This document shows positions 49,156-58,212 of a DNA stretch of 64,000 nucleotides, piece after piece (position 1 is the first letter of the stretch; every line of letters begins with the position of its first letter). Source of the stretch: an uncultured Muribaculaceae bacterium (GTDB lineage: Bacteria; Bacteroidota; Bacteroidia; Bacteroidales; Muribaculaceae); NCBI GenBank assembly GCA_947174635.1, contig CAMWJS010000009.1:1-64000 (forward strand), written 5' to 3'. A program made the translations under genes and the position numbers. Under the pieces are notes generated by a model. That model saw only the letters and a list, made by a program, of their open reading frames with translations, had not been told where the DNA came from and searched no databases.

Positions 49156-50700
49156 ATGTTATCCAATATACTGATATATTTCGTAATCGTCCCCATCCTG
49201 ATGCTGGGGGGACTGGCACTGTGCCGCAATATCAAGCAGATACGCGCGGTAGCAGTGGCGGGTTCGCTTGTGCTGATAGGGCTGAGTGTTTACCTGCTGG
49301 TAGAGTACATCGCCCAGAGAGGCCTCGGCGCTGACGCTCCGATGCTTTTCACCGGTTCGTGGACCTGGTTCGAGGCGCTCGGCATACATCTCGCGGTGGG
49401 TGTCGACGGCGTTTCAATCGCCATGCTCGTTCTGACATCGATCATTATCTTTGCCGGTTCGTTCGCTTCCTGGAAAATAGACAATCCCAGAGCCTTCTTC
49501 CTTTGGCTGATACTTCTCTCCACTGGTGTGTACGGCTTCTTCATCTCGGTCGACCTGTTCACCATGTTCATGTTCTATGAGGTGGCGCTCATCCCGATGT
49601 ATCTTCTCATCGGCGTATGGGGCACCGGCCGCAAGGAATACTCGGCAATGAAGCTTACGCTCATGCTCATGGGAGGCTCGGCATTCCTTATGCTCGGTCT
49701 GATCGGTATCTATTACAACACCGAGATGCCCGACGGCTCGCACACCTGGAACATCATTGAAATCGCCCACCAGGGCCATATCGACAAGGGCTGGCAGTAC
49801 TTCCTGTTCCCGATGACCTTCGTAGGTTTCGGTGTGCTCGGCGCGATGTTCCCCTTCCACACATGGAGTCCCGACGGTCACGCATGTGCGCCGACCGCAG
49901 TGTCGATGCTCCACGCCGGCGTGCTCATGAAGCTCGGAGGCTACGGCTGCTTCCGCGTGGCCATGTACCTGATGCCCGAGGCAGCCAACGACCTCGCCTG
50001 GATATTCTTGATCCTGACCGGTATTTCGGTTGTCTACGGAGCTTTCTCGGCTTGCGTGCAGACCGACCTCAAGTATATCAACGCCTACTCTTCGGTGTCG
50101 CACTGCGGCCTTGTGCTCTTCGCGATACTGATGATAAACACCACGGCGATGACCGGTGCGGTGATGCAGATGCTCTCGCACGGTCTGATGACGGCCCTCT
50201 TCTTCGCGCTCATCGGTATGATTTACGGACGTACGCACACTCGTGACATACGCCAGATGGGCGGTCTGATGAAAATCATGCCTTATCTCGCCGTATGTTA
50301 CGTGATAGCCGGTTTCGCCTCTCTCGGACTTCCCGGTCTGTCGGGCTTCGTGGCCGAGATGACCATCTTCGTGGGCTCGTTCCAGCAGGGTATGGGCGAG
50401 TATCTCGCCGGCGCAGGTTCGCTCCGCCTGGTATTCACCATCGTGGCATGCTGCTCGATTGTGATAACCGCGGTCTATATCCTCCGCGTGGTAGGCAAGC
50501 TCCTGCTCGGTCCGGTACAGGACAAGCACCATCTTGAGCTCACCGACGCCACCTGGTGGGAACGTCTGTCGACCGTGACACTGATTGTGAGCGTCGCAGC
50601 CATCGGTTGCTTCCCCAACTTCTTCACCGGCCTTATCCGTGACACATTCAGCGGCGAGCTTTTCGAGGCCGTGAAGTTGAACATGATGAACATATTCTAA
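49156..50700 (+). CDS. nuoM: NADH-quinone oxidoreductase subunit M
   Basis: NuoM is the second antiporter-like pump. The 514-residue product has the key Glu in FMFYEVALIPMYLLIGVWG and the core motif GAMFPFHTWSPDGHACAPTAVSMLHAGVLMKLGGYG, where S-P-D-G-H-A-C replaces the more common L-P-D-A-H-x-x. It is 37 nt after nuoL. Confidence 0.97.
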   Translation: MLSNILIYFVIVPILMLGGLALCRNIKQIRAVAVAGSLVLIGLSVYLLVEYIAQRGLGADAPMLFTGSWTWFEALGIHLAVGVDGVSIAMLVLTSIIIFAGSFASWKIDNPRAFFLWLILLSTGVYGFFISVDLFTMFMFYEVALIPMYLLIGVWGTGRKEYSAMKLTLMLMGGSAFLMLGLIGIYYNTEMPDGSHTWNIIEIAHQGHIDKGWQYFLFPMTFVGFGVLGAMFPFHTWSPDGHACAPTAVSMLHAGVLMKLGGYGCFRVAMYLMPEAANDLAWIFLILTGISVVYGAFSACVQTDLKYINAYSSVSHCGLVLFAILMINTTAMTGAVMQMLSHGLMTALFFALIGMIYGRTHTRDIRQMGGLMKIMPYLAVCYVIAGFASLGLPGLSGFVAEMTIFVGSFQQGMGEYLAGAGSLRLVFTIVACCSIVITAVYILRVVGKLLLGPVQDKHHLELTDATWWERLSTVTLIVSVAAIGCFPNFFTGLIRDTFSGELFEAVKLNMMNIF

Positions 50701-50713
50701 AGATTAATAAGAA

Positions 50714-52186
50714 ATGGATTATTCTCAATTTTTGGCAATGAAGCAAGAAATAGGATTGTTAATCGTATTCCTATTGGTCTTCCTCTATGATTTATTCGCA
50801 CCGCGCTATGCGGTGGCCGGCACAGACAAGAAAGCCGTCAAAGGCATTTCGATGCTGGCTACGGTGCTCTTTGCGGTCTTCACCGCCTACGGCTTCTGCT
50901 GCTCGGTGACTGACAACGCCCAGAGCGTGTTCGGCGGCATGTACTCGACCACACCCGTTGTGGCGACAATCAAAAACATACTGAATATCGGTGTGCTTAT
51001 CGTGCTCATCCAGTCGATGCAGTGGAATGCGAGCGAAGCTCAGGCTACGCGTCGCGCCGAGTTCTACGAACTTCTGTTCATCACCCTCTTCGGCATGTAT
51101 CTGATGATATCGGCCCGCCATTTCCTCCTCTTTGTCATCGGACTTGAGTCGGCATCTCTTCCGCTGGCAGCTATGGTGGCATTCGACAAGAACAAATACG
51201 AGAGCCACGAGGCGGCTGTCAAGTATATACTTACCGCCGTGTTCTCGTCGGCAATCTTCATGCTCGGACTGTCGTTTGTCTATGGCCTTGCAGGCTCGCT
51301 CTACTTCGATAAAATCGCGGCTGCAGCGCTTCAGGATTCAGGCCTCCTTATCGTGGCCATGGCTTTCGTGATGGCAGGTATCGGCTTCAAGCTGTCGCTT
51401 GTGCCTTTCCACCTCTGGACCGCCGACGTATATCAGGGCGCACCCACTTCGGTCACCTCCTATCTGTCGGTCATCTCTAAAGGCGCCACAGCATTCGCTT
51501 TCATGGTAGTGATGGTGCAGGTGTTCGGCCAGTTCTACTCCGACGCATGGGAATGGATGCTCTACGCGCTCATCATCGCCACAATCACTATCGGTAACCT
51601 CTTCGCGATACGTCAGCGCAACATGAAGCGCTTCCTGGCGTTCTCGTCAGTGTCGCAGGCCGGCTACATCATGCTCGGTGTGATAGGCGCCAACGAGATG
51701 TCGCTCGCAGCCATGATGTTCTATATCCTTGTCTACATCTTCTCGAACCTTGCCGCGTTCGGCGTAATCCAGGCCATCGAGAACAAGACAGGCCTTGTGG
51801 GCATGGACTCTTACCGCGGTCTGCACAAGACCAACCCGCGTCTGGCGTTCGCCATGATGCTGGCGATGTTCTCGCTCGCAGGTATCCCGCCTTTCGCAGG
51901 TTTCTTCAGCAAGTTCTTCATCTTCACCGGCGCTCTCAACCAGGGCAGCGTGGCGATGTATGTGCTGGTGCTCATAGCGTTGATCAACACTATCGTTTCG
52001 CTCTACTACTATCTGCTCGTGGTCAAGGCGATGTACATCGCTCCCGAGGAGTGCGAGATAGCCAACTTCAAGAGCGCATGCTCGGAGCGTCTGGCTCTCG
52101 TGGTAACCGTAGGCGGTATCATACTGCTGGGTATCGTCAGCGTGGTCTACAACTCGATACTGACTATGACTTCGTCTCCGCTGTAA
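50714..52186 (+). CDS. nuoN: NADH-quinone oxidoreductase subunit N
   Basis: NuoN is the antiporter-like pump nearest the hydrophilic arm. The 490-residue product has FVIGLESASLPLAAMVAF with the conserved Glu and the lysine region FKLSLVPFHLWTADVYQGAPTSVT. It ends the complex I series and is followed within 30 nt by a terminator. Confidence 0.96.
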   Translation: MDYSQFLAMKQEIGLLIVFLLVFLYDLFAPRYAVAGTDKKAVKGISMLATVLFAVFTAYGFCCSVTDNAQSVFGGMYSTTPVVATIKNILNIGVLIVLIQSMQWNASEAQATRRAEFYELLFITLFGMYLMISARHFLLFVIGLESASLPLAAMVAFDKNKYESHEAAVKYILTAVFSSAIFMLGLSFVYGLAGSLYFDKIAAAALQDSGLLIVAMAFVMAGIGFKLSLVPFHLWTADVYQGAPTSVTSYLSVISKGATAFAFMVVMVQVFGQFYSDAWEWMLYALIIATITIGNLFAIRQRNMKRFLAFSSVSQAGYIMLGVIGANEMSLAAMMFYILVYIFSNLAAFGVIQAIENKTGLVGMDSYRGLHKTNPRLAFAMMLAMFSLAGIPPFAGFFSKFFIFTGALNQGSVAMYVLVLIALINTIVSLYYYLLVVKAMYIAPEECEIANFKSACSERLALVVTVGGIILLGIVSVVYNSILTMTSSPL

Positions 52187-52211
52187 TCGCGGCGCGATTG
52201 GAAATACCATC

Positions 52212-52252
52212 ACCGGCAGGAAGCAAACCGATGCTTCCCGCCGGTTTTTTTG
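52212..52252 (+). terminator. Terminator of the nuo-atp-nuo block
   Basis: accggcaggaagc and gcttcccgccggt pair, with one mismatch, around aaaccgat and are followed by seven T. It is the only strong terminator between nuoA and here. Confidence 0.9.
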
Positions 52253-52260
52253 TAGACACC

Positions 52261-52311
52261 TGCACCGTATCCGTCCGAAAAAGTCGGCCTTTTTCGGACG
52301 GATACGGTGCA
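52261..52311. repeat. Perfect 22-bp inverted repeat
   Basis: tgcaccgtatccgtccgaaaaa (52261-52282) and its exact complement (52290-52311) enclose gtcggcc. It starts 9 nt after the nuoN terminator. The T run inside the right arm gives no clear terminator on the plus strand. Confidence 0.85.
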
Positions 52312-52406
52312 GAAACTAAACTTTGCGAAGGTGTTGCAAAACTCGATTTAGTGGTCAAAAGTAGCTGCGAATTGTAGAGGCGCGATTTATTACTTAAGGA
52401 GCGACG

Positions 52407-52660
52407 TCAGAGAGCCGGGAGGCTCGGGGGCTACTATTAACCGGGGTTCGGAGACCGCAGAGCGGTTGCAGCCCCCGGCCATAAACCCAGCCGCCCAATA
52501 GGCCCCGGAGGGGCGGTTTGTGGTTGTAAACAAGCCGGTTACCACACTCCGCCCTTCCCGGGCTCAGGAGATGATTGCTACCGGTTACCCCGGTCTGCGC
52601 CCGCTCCGCGGTCTCCGAACCGGGGTTAATAGTAGACCCTCAAGCCTCCGGCTTTCAGAT
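52407..52660. repeat. Large palindromic repeat, family P2, copy 1
   Basis: The left arm runs gagagccgggaggctcggggg...ctactattaaccggggttcggagaccgc. The right arm is its near-complement: gcggtctccgaaccggggttaatagtag...gcctccggctttc. A second layer inside is cgcccaataggccccggaggggcgg against ccgcccttcccgggctcagg. No ORF is conserved between copies. Copy 2 lies at 53053, and a left-half copy at 20837. Confidence 0.8.
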
Positions 52661-52669
52661 GAAGTTATG

Positions 52670-52752
52670 CTTAAGTAAACAGCATTGGGGCGCGGTTCAT
52701 CGCGTCCGCATCCAGATGGTATAACACGCTAAATATCATATCCATAGCGCGG
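52670..52752 (+). repeat. Repeat family P3, copy 1
   Basis: cttaagtaaacagcattggggcgcggttcatcgcgtccg (52670-52708) matches 52928-52966 except at one base. The following core (gatggtataacacgctaaatatcatatccatagcgcg) also resembles the core of the second copy. The inverted right arm is missing here; the REPIN-like copy C begins instead. Confidence 0.7.
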
Positions 52753-52753
52753 G

Positions 52754-52891
52754 GGGTGTTGCAGAACTCCAAAACGTAGGGACGCACGGCTCGTGCGTCC
52801 GCAAAACAGCGCTGATTATCAGCCTTTTACCGGACGCACGAGCCGTGCGTCCCTACATCGCAAACCGAAATTTTGGAGTTTTGCAACACCC
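52754..52891 (+). repeat. REPIN-like element, copy C, with outer inverted flanks
   Basis: Flank gggtgttgcagaactcc, hairpin GTAG-ggacgcacg-gct-cgtgcgtcc, core gcaaaacagcgctgattatcagccttttacc, hairpin ggacgcacg-agc-cgtgcgtcc-CTAC and flank ggagttttgcaacaccc follow in order. The outer flanks are complementary. A further flank-like motif (gagttttgtaacaccctc) stands alone at 52903-52920. Confidence 0.85.
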
Positions 52892-52927
52892 TCAAAGATA
52901 AGAATGAGTTTTGTAACACCCTCACGT

Positions 52928-53045
52928 CTTAAGTAAACAGCATTGGGGCGCGATTCATCGCGTCCGTGCTATAGTGAGATAAAGCGCTGTATATCACAAT
53001 GATAACGCGTATGCATTGGGACGCGGCCCAATGCTGTTTACTTAA
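52928..53045. repeat. Repeat family P3, copy 2 (complete inverted form)
   Basis: The left arm cttaagtaaacagcattggggcgcg is mirrored by gacgcggcccaatgctgtttacttaa at 53020-53045, around an 80-nt core. Partial copies lie at 52670 and 53321 (ttaagtaaacagcattatatagcgtccctac, joined to a REPIN end). Confidence 0.75.
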
Positions 53046-53052
53046 CGGGGGT

Positions 53053-53312
53053 GACATCAGAGAGCCGGGAGGCTCGGGGGTCTACTATTAACCGGGGTTC
53101 GGAGACCGCGGAGCGGGCGCAGACCCCGGCCATAAACCCACCCGCCCAATAAGCCCGGGAGGGGCGGTTTGTGGTTGTAAACGAGCTGGTTACCACATAC
53201 CGCCCTTCCCGGGCTCAAGAGATGATTGCTACTGATTACCCCGGTCTGCGCCCGCTCCGCGGTCTCCGAACCGGGGTTAATAGTAGACCCTCAAGCCTCC
53301 GGCTTTCCGATG
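53053..53312. repeat. Large palindromic repeat, family P2, copy 2
   Basis: It is nearly identical to copy 1, with arms gagagccgggaggctcgggggtctactattaacc and the complement ending gcctccggcttt. P3 pieces flank both sides. The 73-residue ORF of the track in this copy is a translation of the palindrome and does not persist in copy 1. Confidence 0.8.
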
Positions 53313-53386
53313 AGATTATCCTTAAGTAAACAGCATTATATAGCGTCCCTACAAATTAGTTTGTATATTTTGAGTTTTACAACGCC

Positions 53387-53443
53387 TCAATTAGTAAATT
53401 CCAGTTGGTTACAAATTGTAACCAACTGGAATTTACTAATTGA
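53387..53443. repeat. 57-bp perfect palindrome at the CoA-transferase stop codon
   Basis: tcaattagtaaattccagttggttacaa (53387-53414) and its exact complement (53416-53443) are separated by a single base. The right arm touches the stop codon of the minus-strand gene (53444). It could act as a terminator by forming a very stable hairpin, though no T run follows on the minus strand. Confidence 0.85.
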
Positions 53444-54748
53444 CTAACGCCAGTTGCGGTAGGCGTAGCCGAGCATTTTGTAGGCTTCGCGGTCGAGCTC
53501 TTCGCGGAACTGGGGTGCGGCTATCGAGATGAGCAGGCGGGCGCGGTCCACCATATTGCGGCCGCGGAGATTGACGGCACCGTATTCGGTCACTACCCAG
53601 TTGGTCTGGAAGCGTGTCGTGACAACGCCGGCTCCGGGTGTCAGTATCGGTTTGATTTTGCTCTCCCCTTTCGACGTGGTCGACAGCATGGCGATGAACG
53701 ACTGTCCGCCCGGACTTCGCGACGTACCGTATATGAAATCCTGCTGTCCGCCCACGCCCGAATAGATGCGCGTGCCGATCGAGTCGGCGCACACCTGCCC
53801 CGACAGGTCGATCTCAAGACATGAATTTATTGCCACAGCGTTGCGGTTCTGCGCGATGATGAACGGATCGTTGACCCATGAGATATCGCGGAACATCAGC
53901 GATCGGTTTTTGTCCATGAAGTCATACAGACGGCGCGTGCCGAGCGCAAGCGACGCCACCGACACTCCCGGCTCTATATTCTTGCGCGAATTGTCCACGA
54001 CTCCCGATTCAATAAGGTCGACCATGCCGTTGGTAAGCGCCTCGGTGTGGATGCCCAGATGGCGGTGCGAGCTGAGCGAATGCAGCACGGCGTTAGGCAC
54101 CGTACCGACACCGACCTGCAGCGTAGAGCCGTCCTTTATCTGCTCGGCGATGTAGCGGCCGATCGACAGTTCCGCCTCCGTCGGCTCCAGGTCGGGAGTC
54201 TCGGCCAGCGGGTCGTCGACTTTGACAAGAGCGTCGATTTTCGATATATGTATCACCGAGTCGCCGTAGGTGAACGGCATCATCGGGTTTATCTGGGCTA
54301 TAATCGTTTTGGCGCACTCCACGGCCGAGGGAGTAAGGTCGGCCGAAACACCGAGCGACACATTGCCGTATTCGTCGGGGAGCGAGCAGTTGATAAGAGC
54401 CACATCAAGCTTTATGGTTCCGTCACGAAACAATATCGGCACCTGGCCGAAAAACCGCGGCGTGGTCGTGGCATAACCCTCGTTGACCCAGCCGCGCACC
54501 GCATTCGACACAAAGAACGAATCGATGTGAAACGCATCCTTTAACTCCGGATTGCACAACGGCGACACACGGCGTCCAAGCGCAAAGGCATTGTAAAGGA
54601 TGACATCGTGCAACTCATTTCCACGTTTCGCAAGAGCCGCTATCAGTGCCTCGGGTATGGAGCAGCTGCCCTGTACAAAAACATGGTCACCGCTCTTTAT
54701 CAGTTTTACCGCCTCATCAGGCGTTACATATTTGTATTGTGTTAACAT
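53444..54748 (-). CDS. Acetyl-CoA hydrolase/transferase family protein (acyl-CoA:acetate CoA-transferase)
   Basis: The 434-residue product belongs to the class I CoA-transferase family that includes 4-hydroxybutyrate, butyryl-CoA and succinyl-CoA:acetate CoA-transferases. The likely catalytic Glu is E236 in LGIHTEALTNGM. The C-terminal signature SGVGGQQDFIYG is present. The reaction moves CoA between acetate and an acyl acid in fermentation, and the acid cannot be told from sequence. It stands alone between the repeat nest and menG, about 226 nt away. Confidence 0.88.
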   Translation of the reverse strand: MLTQYKYVTPDEAVKLIKSGDHVFVQGSCSIPEALIAALAKRGNELHDVILYNAFALGRRVSPLCNPELKDAFHIDSFFVSNAVRGWVNEGYATTTPRFFGQVPILFRDGTIKLDVALINCSLPDEYGNVSLGVSADLTPSAVECAKTIIAQINPMMPFTYGDSVIHISKIDALVKVDDPLAETPDLEPTEAELSIGRYIAEQIKDGSTLQVGVGTVPNAVLHSLSSHRHLGIHTEALTNGMVDLIESGVVDNSRKNIEPGVSVASLALGTRRLYDFMDKNRSLMFRDISWVNDPFIIAQNRNAVAINSCLEIDLSGQVCADSIGTRIYSGVGGQQDFIYGTSRSPGGQSFIAMLSTTSKGESKIKPILTPGAGVVTTRFQTNWVVTEYGAVNLRGRNMVDRARLLISIAAPQFREELDREAYKMLGYAYRNWR

Positions 54749-54921
54749 TTTATCGATTTTGCGGTTAATTCGTGACTACTTATTTTTTAACAACTTTTCA
54801 TCAACCGATAAGCACCGGCAGATGTTAGACATATAAATAACCTACCATATATACTCTATCAGGTGGGGATGGAAATCCCGAGAGGCGCGGTTGGAAGCGA
54901 CGCGCAGCCTGACATGACAAC

Positions 54922-54951
54922 AAGAGGGTGGAGCCTCCGCTTCACCCTCTT
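54922..54951 (-). terminator. Terminator of the phoH-purC-menG operon
   Basis: On the minus strand aagagggtg and caccctctt pair around 12 nt. It lies 23 nt beyond the menG stop. The T tract is short. Confidence 0.55.
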
Positions 54952-54974
54952 TAATTCCGTGGGGTGCAACGGTT

Positions 54975-55715
54975 TTATCTCACTCCGGTATAGATGGTGC
55001 AGACACCGAATGTCATAGTCCGGAATGTGGTATCGCGCAGCCCGGCCTGCTGCATCAGCGCCGTCATGGCCTCTCCCTGCGCCACCGCCGCGATTGACTC
55101 GGGCAGATAGCTGTAGGCGCGCACATCTTTCGACACCATACGTCCTGCCACCGGGATTACGCACCGTGTATAGAATTTATAGAACGGTTTCACAAATGCC
55201 GACTTCGGGGTCGAAAGCTCAATCACCACCAGACGGCCTCCTTTGCGGAGCACTCGCGCCATCTCTTTGTAGCCCTCAAGCAGATGCTCGAAGTTCCTGA
55301 CTCCGTAGGCCACTGTCACGCAGTCGAACGACCCGTCGGCCATCGGCAGATGCAGACAGTCGGCCTGCTGCAACTCAATCTTTTCCTCAAGACCCGCCTT
55401 CGACACCTTGCGTCGACCCACTTCGAGCATACCTTCCGACAGATCGATGCCGGTGATCTGCGCCTGGGGCAGCCGGCGTGACAGCGCTATCGCCACATCG
55501 GCCGTGCCGGTGGCCACGTCGAGTATCTTCGCCGGAGCGCCTGCCGCAGCCTCGCCTATGGCCTTGCGCAGCCAGCGGCGGTGGAGTCCGAAACTCATTG
55601 CTGAGTTCATGAAGTCATAGGCCGGGGCGATGGAATCGAACATCGCCTCGACCTGACTGGTCTTGTCACGGCTGTCGCCGCTGTACGGATTGATACGTTC
55701 GGCCGCGTCTCCCAT
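54975..55715 (-). CDS. menG: Demethylmenaquinone methyltransferase
   Basis: This SAM methyltransferase makes menaquinone from demethylmenaquinone (UbiE/MenG family). The 246-residue product has the family start (SQVEAMFDSIAPAYDFMN), SAM motif ILDVATGTADVAIAL and the signature DCVTVAYGVRNFEHL. It is last in the operon, 7 nt after purC. Its product quinone is the expected acceptor of the complex I encoded upstream. Confidence 0.95.
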   Translation of the reverse strand: MGDAAERINPYSGDSRDKTSQVEAMFDSIAPAYDFMNSAMSFGLHRRWLRKAIGEAAAGAPAKILDVATGTADVAIALSRRLPQAQITGIDLSEGMLEVGRRKVSKAGLEEKIELQQADCLHLPMADGSFDCVTVAYGVRNFEHLLEGYKEMARVLRKGGRLVVIELSTPKSAFVKPFYKFYTRCVIPVAGRMVSKDVRAYSYLPESIAAVAQGEAMTALMQQAGLRDTTFRTMTFGVCTIYTGVR

Positions 55716-55722
55716 CGTGAAC

Positions 55723-56676
55723 CTACAGTTTCAGATTGGCGAGGCAGTCAAGCACGTTGCGCTCGATGCGTTCGGTGAGATGCTCCTCGGGAGTGCGCAC
55801 GAACTGCTTGCCGGTGATATGTTCATAAAGCTCGATGTAGCGGTCGGTGACCGAGGCGATGAATTCGTCGGTCATCTCGGGCACCTCCTGTCCGGCTTTT
55901 CCCATGAAGCCGTGGTCGATGAGCCACTGGCGCACGAATTCCTTTGAAAGCTGACGCTGCGGCTCGCCCTTCTCGAAACGCTCCTGATATCCGTCGGCAT
56001 AGAAATAGCGCGACGAGTCGGGAGTGTGGATTTCGTCGATGAGTATCACCTTGCCGTCACGTTTGCCGAACTCATATTTGGTGTCGACAAGTATGAGACC
56101 TTTGGCGGCAGCCATCTCTGTGCCTTTGGCGAAGAGAGCACGGGTGTAGCGCTCCATAACTTCGTAATCCTCCTCCGACACGATGCCCTGGGCGATGATT
56201 TCCTCACGCGAGATGTTCTCGTCGTGACCTTCGTCGGCCTTGGTGGTCGGGGTGATGATAGGTTCGGGGAAACGTTCGTTCTCGCGCATGCCGTCGGGGA
56301 GCTTGACACCGCAGAGCTCGCGGCAGCCCGCCTGATATTCACGCCATGCCGAACCGGTAAGGTATCCGCGGATTATCATCTCCACGCGGAAGCCCTCGCA
56401 CTTGTAGCCCACGGTAACCATAGGGTCGGGAGACGCGAGTTTCCAGTTAGGCACGATGTCGGCTGTAGCGTCGAGAAATGTCTCCGCTATCTGGTTCAGA
56501 ACCTGACCCTTGTAAGGAATTCCTTTGGGCAGAATGACATCGAAGGCCGAAATGCGGTCGGTGGCAATCATAACCATGATGTCGTCGTCGATGGTGTAGA
56601 CATCGCGTACTTTGCCGTGGTACACGGCGGTTTGTCCGGGGAAATGGAAGTCAGTGGTCAGAAGTGTCTTATCCAT
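55723..56676 (-). CDS. purC: Phosphoribosylaminoimidazole-succinocarboxamide synthase
   Basis: PurC (SAICAR synthetase) joins aspartate to CAIR in purine synthesis. The 317-residue product is the longer form. The N-terminal [10 protein letters not shown], the ATP-binding region and LVDTKYEFG near the middle are intact, as is the HTPDSSRY segment. It lies 52 nt after phoH and 7 nt before menG. Confidence 0.96.
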   Translation of the reverse strand: MDKTLLTTDFHFPGQTAVYHGKVRDVYTIDDDIMVMIATDRISAFDVILPKGIPYKGQVLNQIAETFLDATADIVPNWKLASPDPMVTVGYKCEGFRVEMIIRGYLTGSAWREYQAGCRELCGVKLPDGMRENERFPEPIITPTTKADEGHDENISREEIIAQGIVSEEDYEVMERYTRALFAKGTEMAAAKGLILVDTKYEFGKRDGKVILIDEIHTPDSSRYFYADGYQERFEKGEPQRQLSKEFVRQWLIDHGFMGKAGQEVPEMTDEFIASVTDRYIELYEHITGKQFVRTPEEHLTERIERNVLDCLANLKL

Positions 56677-56728
56677 AAAATCAAGTATTATGTGTTAATG
56701 ATTCAGCTGTTTATGTGGTGGCGCCGCG

Positions 56729-57721
56729 TCAGTCGGCCGGGGCCGGGGCGCTGTCGGCCGGCGGTGCCGTGTTCTCCTCCTTGCGGGCGTTGTCGTAGCG
56801 CTCGTAGGCCTCGACGATGCGCTGCACAAGATGGTGGCGCACTATATCTTTTTTGCCGAACTCCACCTTGCCGATGCCTTCGACGCCATCGAGGATGCGG
56901 AGCGCCTGCACGAGTCCCGACTGAGTGGAGCGCGGCAGGTCGATCTGCGATGTGTCGCCGGTGATTATCATCTTGGCGTTCATGCCCAGACGCGTAAGGA
57001 ACATCTTGATCTGGTGGGTGGTGGTGTTCTGGGCCTCGTCGAGCACTATTACCGCATCGTTGAGCGTGCGGCCGCGCATGAAGGCCAGCGGAGCTATCTG
57101 TATCACCTTCGTCTCCATGTACTCCTTGAGCTTTACGGCGGGCACCATATCTTCCAAGGCATCGTAGAGCGGCTGCAGGTAGGGGTCGATTTTGTCCTTC
57201 ATGTCGCCGGGGAGGAAACCGAGTTTCTCGCCGGCCTCGACTGCCGGACGCGAAAGGATTATCTTGCGCACCTCGCGGTTCTTAAGCGCGCGCACGGCCA
57301 GCGCTATCGCCACATACGTCTTTCCCGTACCGGCGGGACCGAGGGCGAATGTCAGGTCGTTTTTGACGAATGTCTCGACAAGACGCTGCTGGTTGGGCGT
57401 GCGGCCGCTGATAGGCTTGCCGTTGATGCCGTAGATGATTACATCGTCCATCTTCAGGTCCTTGGGCGCGTCGCCTTTGACGATATCGAGTATGACATCT
57501 TCGGGGAGCGTGTTGAATTTCACACAATATGCCTCAAGCTCCTTGATTTTTTTCTCGAACTCCGAGGTCTCCCTGTCATCGCCGATTACTTTTATTACAG
57601 AACCGCGCGCCGCAAGCCTGAGCTTGGGAAACAAGTTCTTAATCAACTGCATATTGCAGTTGTTCACGCCGTAGAAGCTGACCGGGTCAACGCTGTCGAT
57701 GATAATAATCCGTTCAATCAT
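56729..57721 (-). CDS. PhoH family protein (ATPase, possible RNA helicase/nuclease partner)
   Basis: The 330-residue product has a short N-terminal domain and a PhoH P-loop ATPase core with Walker A GPAGTGKTYVAIA and Walker B VIVLDEAQNTT. PhoH proteins bind nucleic acid and hydrolyse ATP, with a role in RNA handling proposed for some. The C-terminus is a Glu/Pro/Ala-rich tail. It is first of the operon with purC and menG, an arrangement I recall in Bacteroides. Confidence 0.92.
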   Translation of the reverse strand: MIERIIIIDSVDPVSFYGVNNCNMQLIKNLFPKLRLAARGSVIKVIGDDRETSEFEKKIKELEAYCVKFNTLPEDVILDIVKGDAPKDLKMDDVIIYGINGKPISGRTPNQQRLVETFVKNDLTFALGPAGTGKTYVAIALAVRALKNREVRKIILSRPAVEAGEKLGFLPGDMKDKIDPYLQPLYDALEDMVPAVKLKEYMETKVIQIAPLAFMRGRTLNDAVIVLDEAQNTTTHQIKMFLTRLGMNAKMIITGDTSQIDLPRSTQSGLVQALRILDGVEGIGKVEFGKKDIVRHHLVQRIVEAYERYDNARKEENTAPPADSAPAPAD

Positions 57722-57738
57722 ACAGATAGATTTAAGTG

Positions 57739-57746
57739 CAAATTTA
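57739..57746 (-). promoter_or_regulatory. -7 promoter box of the phoH operon
   Basis: On the minus strand TAAATTTG matches TAnnTTTG, 17 nt ahead of the ATG, so the leader would be about 10-12 nt. A TTG lies 12 nt upstream, too close for a standard -33. Confidence 0.5.
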
Positions 57747-58000
57747 ACAAAATCGGTGCAATAATATGCATATTTCCGACTCTTTTTTTTAGAGAGTGTT
57801 TGGATTTAAATCATCACTCTCTTATCCCTCGCTGCGGCAGTTTTCCGATTTTCGGACTGCAGCCCTCTGCAGCCCGCATAACCGACCGCCCTTTCAACTA
57901 TAATGTATTTTAACCGAAATAAGTTGAGACAAAACAAAAAAAAGGTTCAAGCCGAAATAACACTGCATTACAATATAATAATTCCCGGCTTTACTTTGAA

Positions 58001-58115
58001 GGGTTGCAGCACTTCATATTGTAGGGACGCACGGCTCGTGCGTCCGCCAACATCTTGATTATCAAGCATAAGACTCGGACGCACGAGCCGTGCGTCCCTA
58101 CAATTTTGGTGATAG
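58001..58115 (+). repeat. REPIN-like element, copy D
   Basis: GTAG-ggacgcacg-gct-cgtgcgtcc (58021-58045), core gccaacatcttgattatcaagcataagactc and ggacgcacg-agc-cgtgcgtcc-CTAC (ending 58101). The core matches copy B best. The outer flank gggttgcagcacttc is a degenerate form. The rest of the 57722-58212 gap holds nothing I recognise besides the phoH promoter and tRNA terminator. Confidence 0.85.
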
Positions 58116-58172
58116 CCTCCCGAGCTCGGCACGCGCCGAGCCCATGTTACTCACCTAACGGACAACACGCAC

Positions 58173-58207
58173 AAAAAAAGAGATGCCGTTGTCGACATCT
58201 CTTTTTA
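58173..58207 (-). terminator. Terminator after tRNA-Asn
   Basis: On the minus strand agagatgtcg and complementary ggcatctct, with partial inner pairing, form a hairpin followed by seven T. Confidence 0.8.
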
Positions 58208-58212
58208 TCGGG

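Noticed and set aside
49414-50532. 372-residue ORF antisense to nuoM
   Set aside because: It is a His/Glu/Arg-rich shadow of a membrane protein read backwards, with no domain.
52407-53312. CRISPR array
   Set aside because: The repeats are long palindromes with no regular spacing and no unique spacers. No cas gene is present.
52212-53443. Insertion sequence in the nuoN-CoA-transferase gap
   Set aside because: No transposase ORF of any length is found; the stretch consists of palindromic repeats and hairpins.
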